Origin: Niveispirillum sp943370215
GTDB taxonomy: Bacteria > Pseudomonadota > Alphaproteobacteria > Azospirillales > Azospirillaceae
Length of the DNA: 64,000 bases
Assembly (NCBI GenBank): GCA_943370215.1
Contig: CALRQC020000001.1
Location: forward strand, 186,001 to 250,000
Reading direction: 5' to 3'
The notes under the pieces: generated by a model
Database searches by the model: none
What the model saw: the letters and a program-made list of their open reading frames with translations, nothing else
Told to the model about the DNA's origin: nothing
In this document: positions 17,377-25,857 of the stretch, piece after piece
Layout: each line of letters opens with the position of its first letter
How positions within the stretch are numbered: position 1 is the stretch's first letter
Translations under genes and position numbers: made by a program

Positions 17377-18314
17377 CCCTGGACCCCCATATTGCCGGGA
17401 TGCTGGCCCAGTTGAACAGCAGCGGCCAGCCGGACATGGGCAGTCTGCCCCCCGCCATCATCCGGCAGGTGCTGCATGATAGCTGCCTTGCCATGGAAGG
17501 GCCGCCCGATGCGGTGGCCCGGGTGCGGCGGGATATCAACCTGACCGGGGCCGCCGGTCCCTTGCCGGCCCGGCTTTATACGCCGACAGGGGCACCACCG
17601 GTCGGCCCCTGCCTGCTGTTCTTCCATGGCGGTGGCTTTGTCGCCGGCGATCTGGACAGCCATGACGGGTTCTGCCGCCGGTTTGCCGCCCTGTCGGGCC
17701 TGCGGGTGCTGTCCGCCAGCTATCGGCTGGCCCCGGAACACCCGTTCCCGGCGGCGCATGATGATGTGCTGGCGGTGCTGCGCCAGGTGCTGGCGGGGCA
17801 GGCCGATCCCAGCATCGATCCGGCCCATCTGGCGGTCGGTGGCGATTCCGCCGGGGGCAATCTGGCCGCATCCGCCGTGTTGGATGTGGCCAATGACCAG
17901 GGCCCCCGGCCCCGCCTGTTGCTGGCGATCTATCCGGTGGTGCAGTTCACGCATGAAACGGAAAGCCTGCGCCGCTGTGGCGCGGGCTATCTGCTGACCC
18001 GCACCAGCATGGACGCCTTCACCGCCATGACCTTCCCCGATCCGGAAAGCCGTGGCAACCGGCGCGCCAACCTGCTGGCCCGGCCGGACCTGATGGAAGC
18101 ACCGGCAACCCTGGTGGTGACCGCCGGTTACGACCCGCTGATGGATGAAGGGTGCGATCTGGCCCTGGCCCTGCGCCGGGCGGGCGTGCCGGTGGCCCAT
18201 CACCATCACCCATCCCTGATCCATGCCTTCATCCATATGAGCGGGGTGACGCCGGCCGTCCCACAGGCCATCGCCAAGATGGCGGCCTTTGCCAAGGTGG
18301 CCGTGGGTGGGTAA
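17373..18314 (+). CDS. Alpha/beta-hydrolase, hormone-sensitive-lipase family esterase
   Basis: The 313-residue protein has the HSL-family signature: oxyanion-hole HGGGF, then nucleophile motif GDSAGGN. An acid D (DPLMDEG) and a C-terminal His (SLIHAFIHM) complete the triad. It has no signal peptide. It overlaps the alcohol dehydrogenase stop by four bases and is surely co-transcribed. It likely hydrolyses small acyl esters in the cytoplasm; the substrate is unknown. Confidence 0.88.
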   Translation: MTLDPHIAGMLAQLNSSGQPDMGSLPPAIIRQVLHDSCLAMEGPPDAVARVRRDINLTGAAGPLPARLYTPTGAPPVGPCLLFFHGGGFVAGDLDSHDGFCRRFAALSGLRVLSASYRLAPEHPFPAAHDDVLAVLRQVLAGQADPSIDPAHLAVGGDSAGGNLAASAVLDVANDQGPRPRLLLAIYPVVQFTHETESLRRCGAGYLLTRTSMDAFTAMTFPDPESRGNRRANLLARPDLMEAPATLVVTAGYDPLMDEGCDLALALRRAGVPVAHHHHPSLIHAFIHMSGVTPAVPQAIAKMAAFAKVAVGG

Positions 18315-18352
18315 ATCCCAAGCTTGAACCCGGCTTTTACCCCGGTTCGCTA

Positions 18353-18371
18353 GGGTGGGATGATCCCACCC
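18353..18371. promoter_or_regulatory. Perfect 19-bp palindrome before flhA
   Basis: GGGTGGGATGATCCCACCC has nine-base arms around one central base and ends 18 bp before the flhA start. The one-base centre argues against an RNA hairpin terminator and for a protein-binding site or cruciform. It could regulate flhA or mark the end of the preceding unit. Confidence 0.4.
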
Positions 18372-18389
18372 TGGAGAACCAGAGCCCCG

Positions 18390-20456
18390 ATGTCCGCTGC
18401 CAACGCCCTGCCCATCGGCCTGCGCCACCGTGACGTTCTATTCGCGCTGGGTCTGGTTTTCGTGCTGACCATCCTGATCCTGCCGGTACCGGGCTGGATG
18501 CTGGATATGGGCTTGGCACTCTCCATGGCGATCAGCGTGCTGATCTTGATGGTGGGGCTGTGGATTGCCCGGCCGCTGGATTTTTCCAGCTTTCCCACCA
18601 TCCTGCTGATTTCCACCCTGCTGCGCCTGTCGCTCAACCTTGCCTCCACCCGGCTGATCCTGTCGCAGGGCCATACGGGCACGGATGCGGCGGGCCATGT
18701 CATCATGGGTTTTGCCGATTTCGTCATGGGCGGCAATTTCGTCATCGGCCTGATCATCTTTGCCATTCTGGTGGTGGTGAATTTCATCGTCATCACCAAG
18801 GGCGCCAGCCGCATTGCGGAGGTGGGCGCCCGTTTTGCCCTGGACGCCATGCCCGGCAAACAGATGGCCATTGATGCCGACCTGTCCGCCGGCCTGATTG
18901 ACGAGACGGCGGCGCGCCTGCGCCGCAGCGAGCTGGAACAGGAAAGCCAGTTCTATGGCGCCATGGATGGCGCCTCCAAATTCGTGCGCGGCGATGCGGT
19001 GGCAGGGCTGATCATCACCGCCATCAATATCCTGGGCGGGCTGCTGATCGGCGTCGCCCAGCATGACATGAGCTTTGCCGACGCCGCCCGCACCTATACC
19101 ATCCTCAGCGTTGGTGATGGTCTGGTGACGCAGATCCCCGCCCTGATCGTCAGTCTGGCTGCCGGTATCCTGGTCTCCAAGGGCGGCAACAAAGGGTCCA
19201 TCGATCAGGCGATGCTGACCCAGTTGGGGGCCTATCCCAAGGCGCTGGGCGTGGCGTCCGGCCTGCTGCTGCTGCTGGGGGCCACGCCGGGCCTGCCGCT
19301 GTTCCCCTTTCTGCTGTTGTCCGGGCTGGCGGGCAGCCTGGCCTGGTACCTGCCGCGCTATGCTGCCCAGCAGGAAGACCAGAAACGCCATGATGAGCTG
19401 ATGGCCGCCAAGGCCCCCACGGCGGAAGAGCCGGTGGCGGACATGCTGCGGGTGGATGATATCCGCGTTGAACTGGGCAGCGGCCTTGTCTCCCTGATCC
19501 TGGACCCGGCCACCGGCCTGTCGGCCAAGGTGCGCCGCCTGCGCAAGCGCTTTGCCACCGAATATGGTTTCCTGCTGCCCTCGGTGCGCCTGCGTGACAG
19601 CGCCAGCGTGGCCATGAATGCCTATGAGGTTTCCATCCAGGGCGTGATGGTGGCCAAGGGCGAAGTGCAGGTGCGCAAGATGCTGTGCATCGACCCGCGT
19701 AACGAGGGCATCGATGTGCCCGGCACCGACACGCGTGAACCCACCTTCGGCCTGCCGGCCCGCTGGATTGAGCCGATGCTGGCGGAAGAGGCGGAACTGA
19801 AGGGCTTCACCGTCGTCGACCCGGACAGCGTAATCACCACCCATCTGGCCGAGGTGATCAAGGAACATATGCCCATCCTGCTGAGCTATGCCGCTACCAA
19901 GCGGCTGCTGGATGAGATGGACCGCGAGCATCAGAAGCTGGTGGCCGACCTGATCCCCGGTCAGGTCAGCCTGTCGGTGGTGCAGCGGGTGTTGCAGGCC
20001 CTGCTGGCGGAGCGGGTTTCCATCCGCAACCTGCCTTTGATCCTGGAAGGCATTTCAGAGGCCGCCGCCTGGACGCGCAACATCACCATGATGACCGAAC
20101 ATGTGCGTTCGCGGCTGTCGCTGCAGATCTGTCAGGCGCTGACGACCGGGGAAGGCTATATCCCCGTCATCGTCGTCAGCCCGGAATGGGAACAGGCCTT
20201 CCTGGATAATATCGTGGAGCAGGGGGAGGATCGGCAATTCGTCATGCCGCCTTCCACGGTGCAGGAATTCCTGCTGGCCGCCCGCGCCCGCATCCAGGCC
20301 CATGCCACGGCGGATTACTGGCCCGCCGTGCTGGTGGCGCCGGCGGCGCGGCCGTTCGTGCGGTCGCTGCTGGAACGGGTCAGCCCCTCCACCCCCGTCA
20401 TCTGCCATAACGAATTGCACCGCAAAGCGCCCGTTACCACCATCGACCAGATTTAA
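18390..20456 (+). CDS. flhA: Flagellar type III export gate protein FlhA
   Basis: The product has 688 residues from the start MSAANALPIG. An ATG ten codons earlier would start inside the palindrome, so the later one is preferred although its ribosome site (GGAG) is distant. The N-terminal half has about eight membrane helices, with the FHIPEP-family signature around RIAEVGARFALDAMPGKQ. The C-terminal half is the cytoplasmic ring domain that docks chaperone-substrate complexes. It forms the export gate with FlhB, FliP, FliQ and FliR. It is the first gene of a tight flhA-fliR-flhB unit; other flagellar genes are not in the window. Confidence 0.96.
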   Translation: MSAANALPIGLRHRDVLFALGLVFVLTILILPVPGWMLDMGLALSMAISVLILMVGLWIARPLDFSSFPTILLISTLLRLSLNLASTRLILSQGHTGTDAAGHVIMGFADFVMGGNFVIGLIIFAILVVVNFIVITKGASRIAEVGARFALDAMPGKQMAIDADLSAGLIDETAARLRRSELEQESQFYGAMDGASKFVRGDAVAGLIITAINILGGLLIGVAQHDMSFADAARTYTILSVGDGLVTQIPALIVSLAAGILVSKGGNKGSIDQAMLTQLGAYPKALGVASGLLLLLGATPGLPLFPFLLLSGLAGSLAWYLPRYAAQQEDQKRHDELMAAKAPTAEEPVADMLRVDDIRVELGSGLVSLILDPATGLSAKVRRLRKRFATEYGFLLPSVRLRDSASVAMNAYEVSIQGVMVAKGEVQVRKMLCIDPRNEGIDVPGTDTREPTFGLPARWIEPMLAEEAELKGFTVVDPDSVITTHLAEVIKEHMPILLSYAATKRLLDEMDREHQKLVADLIPGQVSLSVVQRVLQALLAERVSIRNLPLILEGISEAAAWTRNITMMTEHVRSRLSLQICQALTTGEGYIPVIVVSPEWEQAFLDNIVEQGEDRQFVMPPSTVQEFLLAARARIQAHATADYWPAVLVAPAARPFVRSLLERVSPSTPVICHNELHRKAPVTTIDQI

Positions 20457-20469
20457 GGGCGGACGCGGC

Positions 20470-21234
20470 ATGACCAGCGCGCTGACCGACCTGTTGACGG
20501 CGGAAATCTATGGTTTCCTGCTGGTGGTGGCCCGGGTGGGGGCCGCCATTTCCCTGTTGCCAGGCTTTGGCGAAACGGCGGTGCCGATGCAAGCCCGGCT
20601 GGCGGCAGCCCTGGGGGTGGCGCTGGCCCTGTCCGCCGTGGTGCCGGGCCTGCCGCCGGCCCCGGATGCCGTGTCCGACCTGCTGGTGCAGGTGGCGGGG
20701 GAACTGGCGGCCGGGGCCTTTATCGGCATTTCCGCCCGCATCCTGTTCGCCGCCTTGCAGATCGCCGGGCAGATGATTGCCCAGTTGATGAACCTGTCCA
20801 ACATCTTCACCTCCCCCGGTACCGGGTTTGAATCCGGGTCGGTGGCGGGGTCATATCTGATGATGGGCGGGCTGGTGCTGCTGTTCGTCACCGACCAGCA
20901 TCTGTCCATCATCAAGGCTTTGCTGGAGAGCTATAAATTGATGCCCCCCGCCACCCTGCCTTCCCTGGCGGGGCTGGCCAAGACCACGGCGGAGACGGTT
21001 TCCACCAGCTTTCGCATGGCGGTGCAGTTCGCCACCCCGTTTCTGGTGCTGGGCTTTGTCTATAATGTCGGGCTGGGGCTGATCAACCGCGCCATGCCGC
21101 AATTTGCCGTCTTCTTCATCGGGATGCCGATTGCCATCCTGGGCGGGTTGCTGGTGCTGGCCCTGACGGTGGCCGTCATCGCCACCAGCTTCATCGGCCA
21201 TTTCGCCGGCTTTCTGCACCGGTTCGGGGGCTGA
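20470..21234 (+). CDS. fliR: Flagellar export apparatus protein FliR
   Basis: The 254-residue protein has six predicted membrane helices and FliR hallmarks: ARVGAAISLLPGFGETAVP near residue 20, LQIAGQMIAQLMNLSNIFTP-like segment (MNLSNIFTSPGTGFES) mid-protein, and FFIGMPIAILGGLLVL near the end. The start MTSALTDLL lies 13 bp after the flhA stop. FliR forms the core export channel together with FliP and FliQ. Confidence 0.95.
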   Translation: MTSALTDLLTAEIYGFLLVVARVGAAISLLPGFGETAVPMQARLAAALGVALALSAVVPGLPPAPDAVSDLLVQVAGELAAGAFIGISARILFAALQIAGQMIAQLMNLSNIFTSPGTGFESGSVAGSYLMMGGLVLLFVTDQHLSIIKALLESYKLMPPATLPSLAGLAKTTAETVSTSFRMAVQFATPFLVLGFVYNVGLGLINRAMPQFAVFFIGMPIAILGGLLVLALTVAVIATSFIGHFAGFLHRFGG

Positions 21235-21239
21235 GCGCG

Positions 21240-22319
21240 ATGAGTGAAGAAAGCGACGACAGCCAGAAAACCGAAGAACCGTCCCAACGCAAACTGGATG
21301 AGGCGCGGCGGCGCGGCGATGTGCCGGTCAGCCGCGATGTTGGCGCCATGCTGGTGGTGCTGGCGGCGGTGATCATGGCCGGCGGGCTGGGCCCGCATCT
21401 GGGCCGGGGGGTGATGACACAGTTGTTGCCGCTGCTGGAAAACCCCACCGATATCCTGCTGACCAGCCCGGCCGATGCCTTCCACCTGATCGCAGAGGTG
21501 CTGACCGGCGTGGGCATCGTGCTGTTGCCGGTGGCGGGGTTGCTGCTGGCGGCGGGGTTCCTGGGCGCGTTGGGCCAGGGCAGCATCGTGGTGGCCGGTG
21601 AGCGCATTCAGCCCAAGCTGGAACGGCTGTCACCGCTGGGCGGGTTCAAGCGGCTGGTCTCGCTGCGCAATCTGGTGGAATTCCTGAAAGGGCTGGCCAA
21701 GGTGGCGGCGATCAGCACGGCCTTTCTGCTGGTGGTGGGGCCGGAACTGCGCAAGGCCGAAGCGATGGCGCTGACCGATGCGGTGGCCCTGCCCCTGCTG
21801 TTGGCCGATGTCACCGTGCGGTTGCTGGTGGCGGTGCTGGTGGCCAGCCTGCTGATCGCCGCCTTGGACCTGATCTGGCAATATATTTCCTGGCGGCGCA
21901 AACAGCGGATGAGCCTGCAGGAACTGAAGGATGAATTCCGTCAGTCCGAAGGCGACCCGCATCTGAAATCCAAGATCAAGCAGTTGCGCCGCGACCGAGC
22001 CCGCAACCGCATGTTTGCCGAACTGCCCAGCGCCACGGTGGTGATCACCAACCCCACCCATTTCGCCGTTGCCCTGCGCTATGATCTGTCCAAGGCGCCG
22101 GCCCCCGTCTGCGTGGCCAAGGGGCAGGATATGGTGGCGCTGCGCATCCGGGAAACGGCGACCAAGCACAATGTCCCCATTGTGGAGAACCCGCCGCTGG
22201 CCCGCACGCTGCACAAATCGGTGGAGATCGGGGAGGAAGTGCAGCCTGAACATTACCTGGCCGTGGCGGAACTGATCAGCCAGGTGCTGGCCATCAAGGC
22301 ACAGACGACGGTGGCGTGA
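21240..22319 (+). CDS. flhB: Flagellar export switch protein FlhB
   Basis: The 359-residue protein begins with the typical EESDDSQKTEEPSQRKLDEARRRGDVP region. It has four membrane helices, then a cytoplasmic domain with the autocleavage motif N271-P-T-H. Cleavage between Asn and Pro switches export from rod/hook to filament subunits. It starts five bases after fliR. Its end lies 12 bp from the convergent hutC stop, so the two units meet tail to tail. Confidence 0.96.
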   Translation: MSEESDDSQKTEEPSQRKLDEARRRGDVPVSRDVGAMLVVLAAVIMAGGLGPHLGRGVMTQLLPLLENPTDILLTSPADAFHLIAEVLTGVGIVLLPVAGLLLAAGFLGALGQGSIVVAGERIQPKLERLSPLGGFKRLVSLRNLVEFLKGLAKVAAISTAFLLVVGPELRKAEAMALTDAVALPLLLADVTVRLLVAVLVASLLIAALDLIWQYISWRRKQRMSLQELKDEFRQSEGDPHLKSKIKQLRRDRARNRMFAELPSATVVITNPTHFAVALRYDLSKAPAPVCVAKGQDMVALRIRETATKHNVPIVENPPLARTLHKSVEIGEEVQPEHYLAVAELISQVLAIKAQTTVA

Positions 22320-22331
22320 CGGGGTCGGTCC

Positions 22332-23063
22332 TCACCCCCCGCTGAACCGCGCCACCAGATCGAACATCGCGCCTGGAAACAATTGCCGCACGGCGGTGAC
22401 GGGGGCGGGGCCGGTGGGGGTTTGGCGCCAGGTGCGGCGGTCCAGCAGCAGGCACGCCGCCTCCTGCGCCAGCCCCAGGGCGGCCCCGTCTACGCCGGCC
22501 TGGATGGCGGCAATGCGGTGTTCGGCCTCTGTCCAGGGCACATGCGACAGCAGCCAGGAACCGGGCGGCACGGTGGAGAAATCCACCCCCTCCGCCTCCG
22601 GCACGGCGGCCAGATTGATCAAGCGTTCTTCCAGCGCGAACGGGGCCCCATCGGCCAGATGGCGGCAGCGCAGCAGCAACGCCCGCCCGCCGCGCTTCAA
22701 CACCATGCGGTCGGCCGCCACCTCTGCCGCCGGCAGCACGGCGCGGTGCAGCAGCTCCATGCCATAGGTCATGCCGCGCCCGACGATTTCCGCCTGGATA
22801 TCGGGGATGGCCAGGGCCGCCATATGGATTTTCGGGCTGGAGACGAAGCTGCCCGCCCGCTTGCGCCGTTCGATCAGCCCGGCATCGGCCAGGGCTGACA
22901 GGGCCTTGTTCACCGTCATCCGGGCGCAGCCATAGCGCGCCATCAGCTCATGCTCCACCGGGATGCGCTCGCCGGGGCGCAGGGTGCCGGACAGGATCAG
23001 GCCTTCGATATCGGCGCGGATGCGCTGGTGCAGCGGGGCGGGGCCGGGTTCGGCCAGGGTCAT
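22332..23063 (-). CDS. hutC: Histidine utilisation repressor (GntR/HutC family)
   Basis: The 243-residue protein has an N-terminal GntR winged helix (LHQRIRADIEGLILSGTLRPGERIPVEHELMARYGCARMTVNKALSALADAGLIERR) and a C-terminal UTRA ligand-binding domain. In this family urocanate is the usual inducer. The start MTLAEPG overlaps the hutF stop by four bases (ATGA), so hutF and hutC form one unit. Its likely binding sites are the two ATGTATAGACAT repeats in the hutF-hutI promoter region. Confidence 0.93.
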   Translation of the reverse strand: MTLAEPGPAPLHQRIRADIEGLILSGTLRPGERIPVEHELMARYGCARMTVNKALSALADAGLIERRKRAGSFVSSPKIHMAALAIPDIQAEIVGRGMTYGMELLHRAVLPAAEVAADRMVLKRGGRALLLRCRHLADGAPFALEERLINLAAVPEAEGVDFSTVPPGSWLLSHVPWTEAEHRIAAIQAGVDGAALGLAQEAACLLLDRRTWRQTPTGPAPVTAVRQLFPGAMFDLVARFSGG

Positions 23064-24415
23064 GACAGGATCTTCCCAATCGTCCGGCGATAACGGGCGG
23101 CGATGGCATCGCGCGCCTGATGGCGGCCCTGGCTTACCACGCGTCGCCCGCGCCGCCAAACCATGTCCACCATTGACCGCCCGCCGAAAATGAACCCGTC
23201 CAGCAGCCCGTCACCGCTGCGCGCCGTCAGGCTGGGATGGGTGGTATCCAGGCTGAACAGATCAGCCGGGGCCCCCACCCGCAACCCCGCCAAACCCTGG
23301 CCCAGCGCCTGGGCACCACCGGCCAGCGCACCATCGAACAGGCGTCGCCCGGTGGAACCGCCGCCACCGGCCAGCATGTTGCGCCCCTGATGTTTCAGCC
23401 GCTGGGCATATTCCAGGCTGCGCAGTTCTTCTGCCGCATCGATCAGCACATTGCTGTCCGACCCGATGCCGAAGCGCCCGCCGGCGGCCAGATAATCCAC
23501 GGCATTGACAATGCCGTCGCCCAGATTGGCCTCTGTAATCGGGCAGAGGCCGGCAACGGCACCGCTGCGCGCCAGCTTTTCGGTTTCGCAGGGCGTCATA
23601 TGGGTGGCGTGAACCAGACACCATTGCTCGGTCACCGGCATGTTCTGCAACAGCCAGTCGACCGGGCGCTGGCCGGACCAAGCCAGACAATCCGCCACCT
23701 CCCGCATCTGTTCGGCGATATGGATATGGATCGGCCCGCCTTCCGCCTGGGCGACGGCCAGCGACAGGCTGTCCGGCGTGACGGCGCGCAGAGAATGCGG
23801 CGCCACGCCCACCACCCCATCGGGCAGAAAGCCGATGGCCCGGCGGGAGGCGGAAACCAGCAGGCCGAACAGGTCCGGCCGGTTGACGAAACGGCACTGG
23901 CCCTCGCCCGTTGGCTGCCCGCCAAAGCCGCCGCAATGGTACAGCACCGGCAGCAGGGTCAGCGCCATGCCGGTTTCATCCGCCGCCGCCGCCAGCCGCC
24001 CGCCCATCTCCGCCAGATCGGCATAGGGCGTGCCGTCCGGCGCATGGTGGATGTAATGGAACTCCCCCACGCGGGTGAAGCCGCTTTCCAGCATCTCCAC
24101 AAAAGCCATGGCGGCGATGGATTGCATGTCGTCCGGCCCGATGCGGTGGGCGAAGCGGTACATCACCTCCCGCCAGGTCCAGAAACTATCCGCCGCCGGC
24201 CCCCGCACCTCCGCCAGCCCGGCCATGCCGCGCTGAAAGGCGTGGCTGTGCAGGTTGGGCAAGCCCGGCAGGGCGATGGCGTGACGCTCATCGTTTGGCT
24301 GGGGCGGGGTGTTGGTTTGCACGCTGGTGATGACGCCCGAGGTCAGTTCCAGCCGCACCTGATCGGCCCAGCCGGTGGGAAGCAGGGCGTGGTGGAACCA
24401 GAGGGCTTGGGTCAC
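23060..24415 (-). CDS. hutF: Formimidoylglutamate deiminase HutF
   Basis: The 451-residue amidohydrolase-superfamily enzyme carries the metal-binding LPGLPNLHSHAFQRGMAG and VGEFHYIHH segments. Later come VHATHMTP and GIGSDSN, which hold the remaining metal-site residues. It converts N-formimidoyl-L-glutamate to N-formylglutamate plus ammonia, the penultimate step of the five-step histidine pathway. Its presence with HutG fixes the pathway type. It is divergent from hutI and followed by hutC. Confidence 0.95.
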   Translation of the reverse strand: MTQALWFHHALLPTGWADQVRLELTSGVITSVQTNTPPQPNDERHAIALPGLPNLHSHAFQRGMAGLAEVRGPAADSFWTWREVMYRFAHRIGPDDMQSIAAMAFVEMLESGFTRVGEFHYIHHAPDGTPYADLAEMGGRLAAAADETGMALTLLPVLYHCGGFGGQPTGEGQCRFVNRPDLFGLLVSASRRAIGFLPDGVVGVAPHSLRAVTPDSLSLAVAQAEGGPIHIHIAEQMREVADCLAWSGQRPVDWLLQNMPVTEQWCLVHATHMTPCETEKLARSGAVAGLCPITEANLGDGIVNAVDYLAAGGRFGIGSDSNVLIDAAEELRSLEYAQRLKHQGRNMLAGGGGSTGRRLFDGALAGGAQALGQGLAGLRVGAPADLFSLDTTHPSLTARSGDGLLDGFIFGGRSMVDMVWRRGRRVVSQGRHQARDAIAARYRRTIGKILS

Positions 24416-24461
24416 GGGCGGGTTTCCTTCTGTGCGGGATTTTTGGCTGGGGGTGAGGATA

Positions 24462-24490
24462 ATGTATAGACATTAATAATGTATAGACAT
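24462..24490. promoter_or_regulatory. Tandem HutC-type operators in the divergent hutF/hutI promoter
   Basis: ATGTATAGACAT occurs twice, at 24462-24473 and 24479-24490, as direct repeats 17 bp apart. Each is a near-perfect palindrome close to the ATGTATATACAT type recognised by GntR/HutC repressors. They lie about 50-75 bp upstream of hutF and 160-190 bp upstream of hutI. Confidence 0.75.
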
Positions 24491-24521
24491 AAAAGGGAGG
24501 GGTGAGTTTGTCACTTCCCCA

Positions 24522-24553
24522 ACCGTCACCCCGGCGCAGGCCGGGGTGACGGT
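24522..24553. repeat. Single-arm 32-bp palindromic repeat, copy B
   Basis: Outer ends (ACCGTCACCCCGG and CCGGGGTGACGGT) match the ends of the 86-bp elements, but the core is missing, leaving one 32-bp palindrome. It lies in the hutI leader, about 95 bp before the start codon, and can fold into a strong hairpin in the transcript. Confidence 0.75.
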
Positions 24554-24648
24554 GTAAGGGCGTAAGGCGTAGTGAAACAAACGATCCCATCGACAGCCGA
24601 CCCAATCGGGTAATGGGCCAAAAACAACCCAGGGAGCAACCAGCGCGC

Positions 24649-25857
24649 ATGACACCGGCTGATCATCTGTGGAAGAACGCCCGTCTGGCTACCATGCGCG
24701 CCGACCTGGGCGGGTTGGGGATCGTGGAGGATGGCATCATCGCCGCCCACGCTGGCCGCATCCTTTATGCCGGCCCGGCCAGCGATGCCCCCGCCCTCAA
24801 CCCCGTTACTGTGACGGATTGCCAGGGGCGTTGGATCACCCCTGGCCTGATCGATTGTCACACCCATCTGGTCCATGCCGGCGACCGCGCGCATGAATTT
24901 GAACTGCGCCTGACGGGGGCGACCTACGAAGACATCGCCCGGGCGGGTGGCGGCATCGTCTCCACCATGCGCGCCACCCGCGCGGCGGATGAGGCGGAAC
25001 TGATCCGCCAGACCATGCCGCGCATGGATGCGCTGTTGGCCGAAGGGGTGACGACGGTTGAGGTGAAATCCGGCTATGGCCTGTCCCTGGCGGATGAATT
25101 GAAAATGCTGCGCGCCGCCCGCGCGCTGGCCGATGCCCGCCCCGTCAGCATCGCCACCACCTTTCTGGGCGCCCATGCCGTGCCGCCGGAATTTGCCGAC
25201 GACCATGATGCCTATATTGACCTTGTTTGCCGCAAGATGATCCCCGCCGTGGCCGAGCAAGGGCTGGCCGATGCGGTGGATGGCTTCTGTGAGGGGATCG
25301 GGTTTTCGCTTTCCCAGGTGCGCCGCGTCTTCCATGCCGCGAAGAGCAATGGGTTGGCGATCAAGCTGCACGCCGAACAGCTTTCCAACCTGCAGGGGGC
25401 GGCCCTGGCGGCTTCCCTGGGGGCGTTGTCCGCCGATCATCTGGAACATGTGGATGAAGCGGCGGTGCGCGCCATGGCGCAGGCCGGCACGGTGGCGGTG
25501 ATGCTGCCCGGCGCCTTCTATTTTACACGCGATAGTAAAACCCCACCCATCGACCTGTTCCGTCGCCATGGCGTGGCGATGGCACTGGCCACCGACTGCA
25601 ACCCCGGCACCGCCCCGCTCACTTCCCTGCTGCTGGCGATGAATATGGGGGCGACCCTGTTCCGCCTGTCGGTGGAAGAATGCCTGCTGGGCGTCACCCG
25701 CCATGCCGCCCAGGCGCTCGGCCGGCTCGACAGCGTGGGCACGCTGGAGGCTGGCAAGGAATGCGACCTTGCCATCTGGGATATCGAACGACCGGCGGAA
25801 CTGGTCTACCGCATGGGTTTCAACCCGCTGCACAGCCGCATTTTCAGGGGACAATGA
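24649..25857 (+). CDS. hutI: Imidazolonepropionase
   Basis: The 402-residue amidohydrolase has metal ligands in GLIDCHTHLVHAGDRA, and FLGAHAVPPEF and LHAEQLSN further on. The late motif ALATDCNPGT is typical of HutI. It opens the imidazolone ring to N-formimidoylglutamate. The start MTPADHL follows an AGGGAG site 12 bases upstream; an earlier in-frame ATG lies in leader sequence. The stop overlaps the hutH start (ATGATG), so it is translationally coupled. It is the first gene of hutIHGU. Confidence 0.95.
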   Translation: MTPADHLWKNARLATMRADLGGLGIVEDGIIAAHAGRILYAGPASDAPALNPVTVTDCQGRWITPGLIDCHTHLVHAGDRAHEFELRLTGATYEDIARAGGGIVSTMRATRAADEAELIRQTMPRMDALLAEGVTTVEVKSGYGLSLADELKMLRAARALADARPVSIATTFLGAHAVPPEFADDHDAYIDLVCRKMIPAVAEQGLADAVDGFCEGIGFSLSQVRRVFHAAKSNGLAIKLHAEQLSNLQGAALAASLGALSADHLEHVDEAAVRAMAQAGTVAVMLPGAFYFTRDSKTPPIDLFRRHGVAMALATDCNPGTAPLTSLLLAMNMGATLFRLSVEECLLGVTRHAAQALGRLDSVGTLEAGKECDLAIWDIERPAELVYRMGFNPLHSRIFRGQ

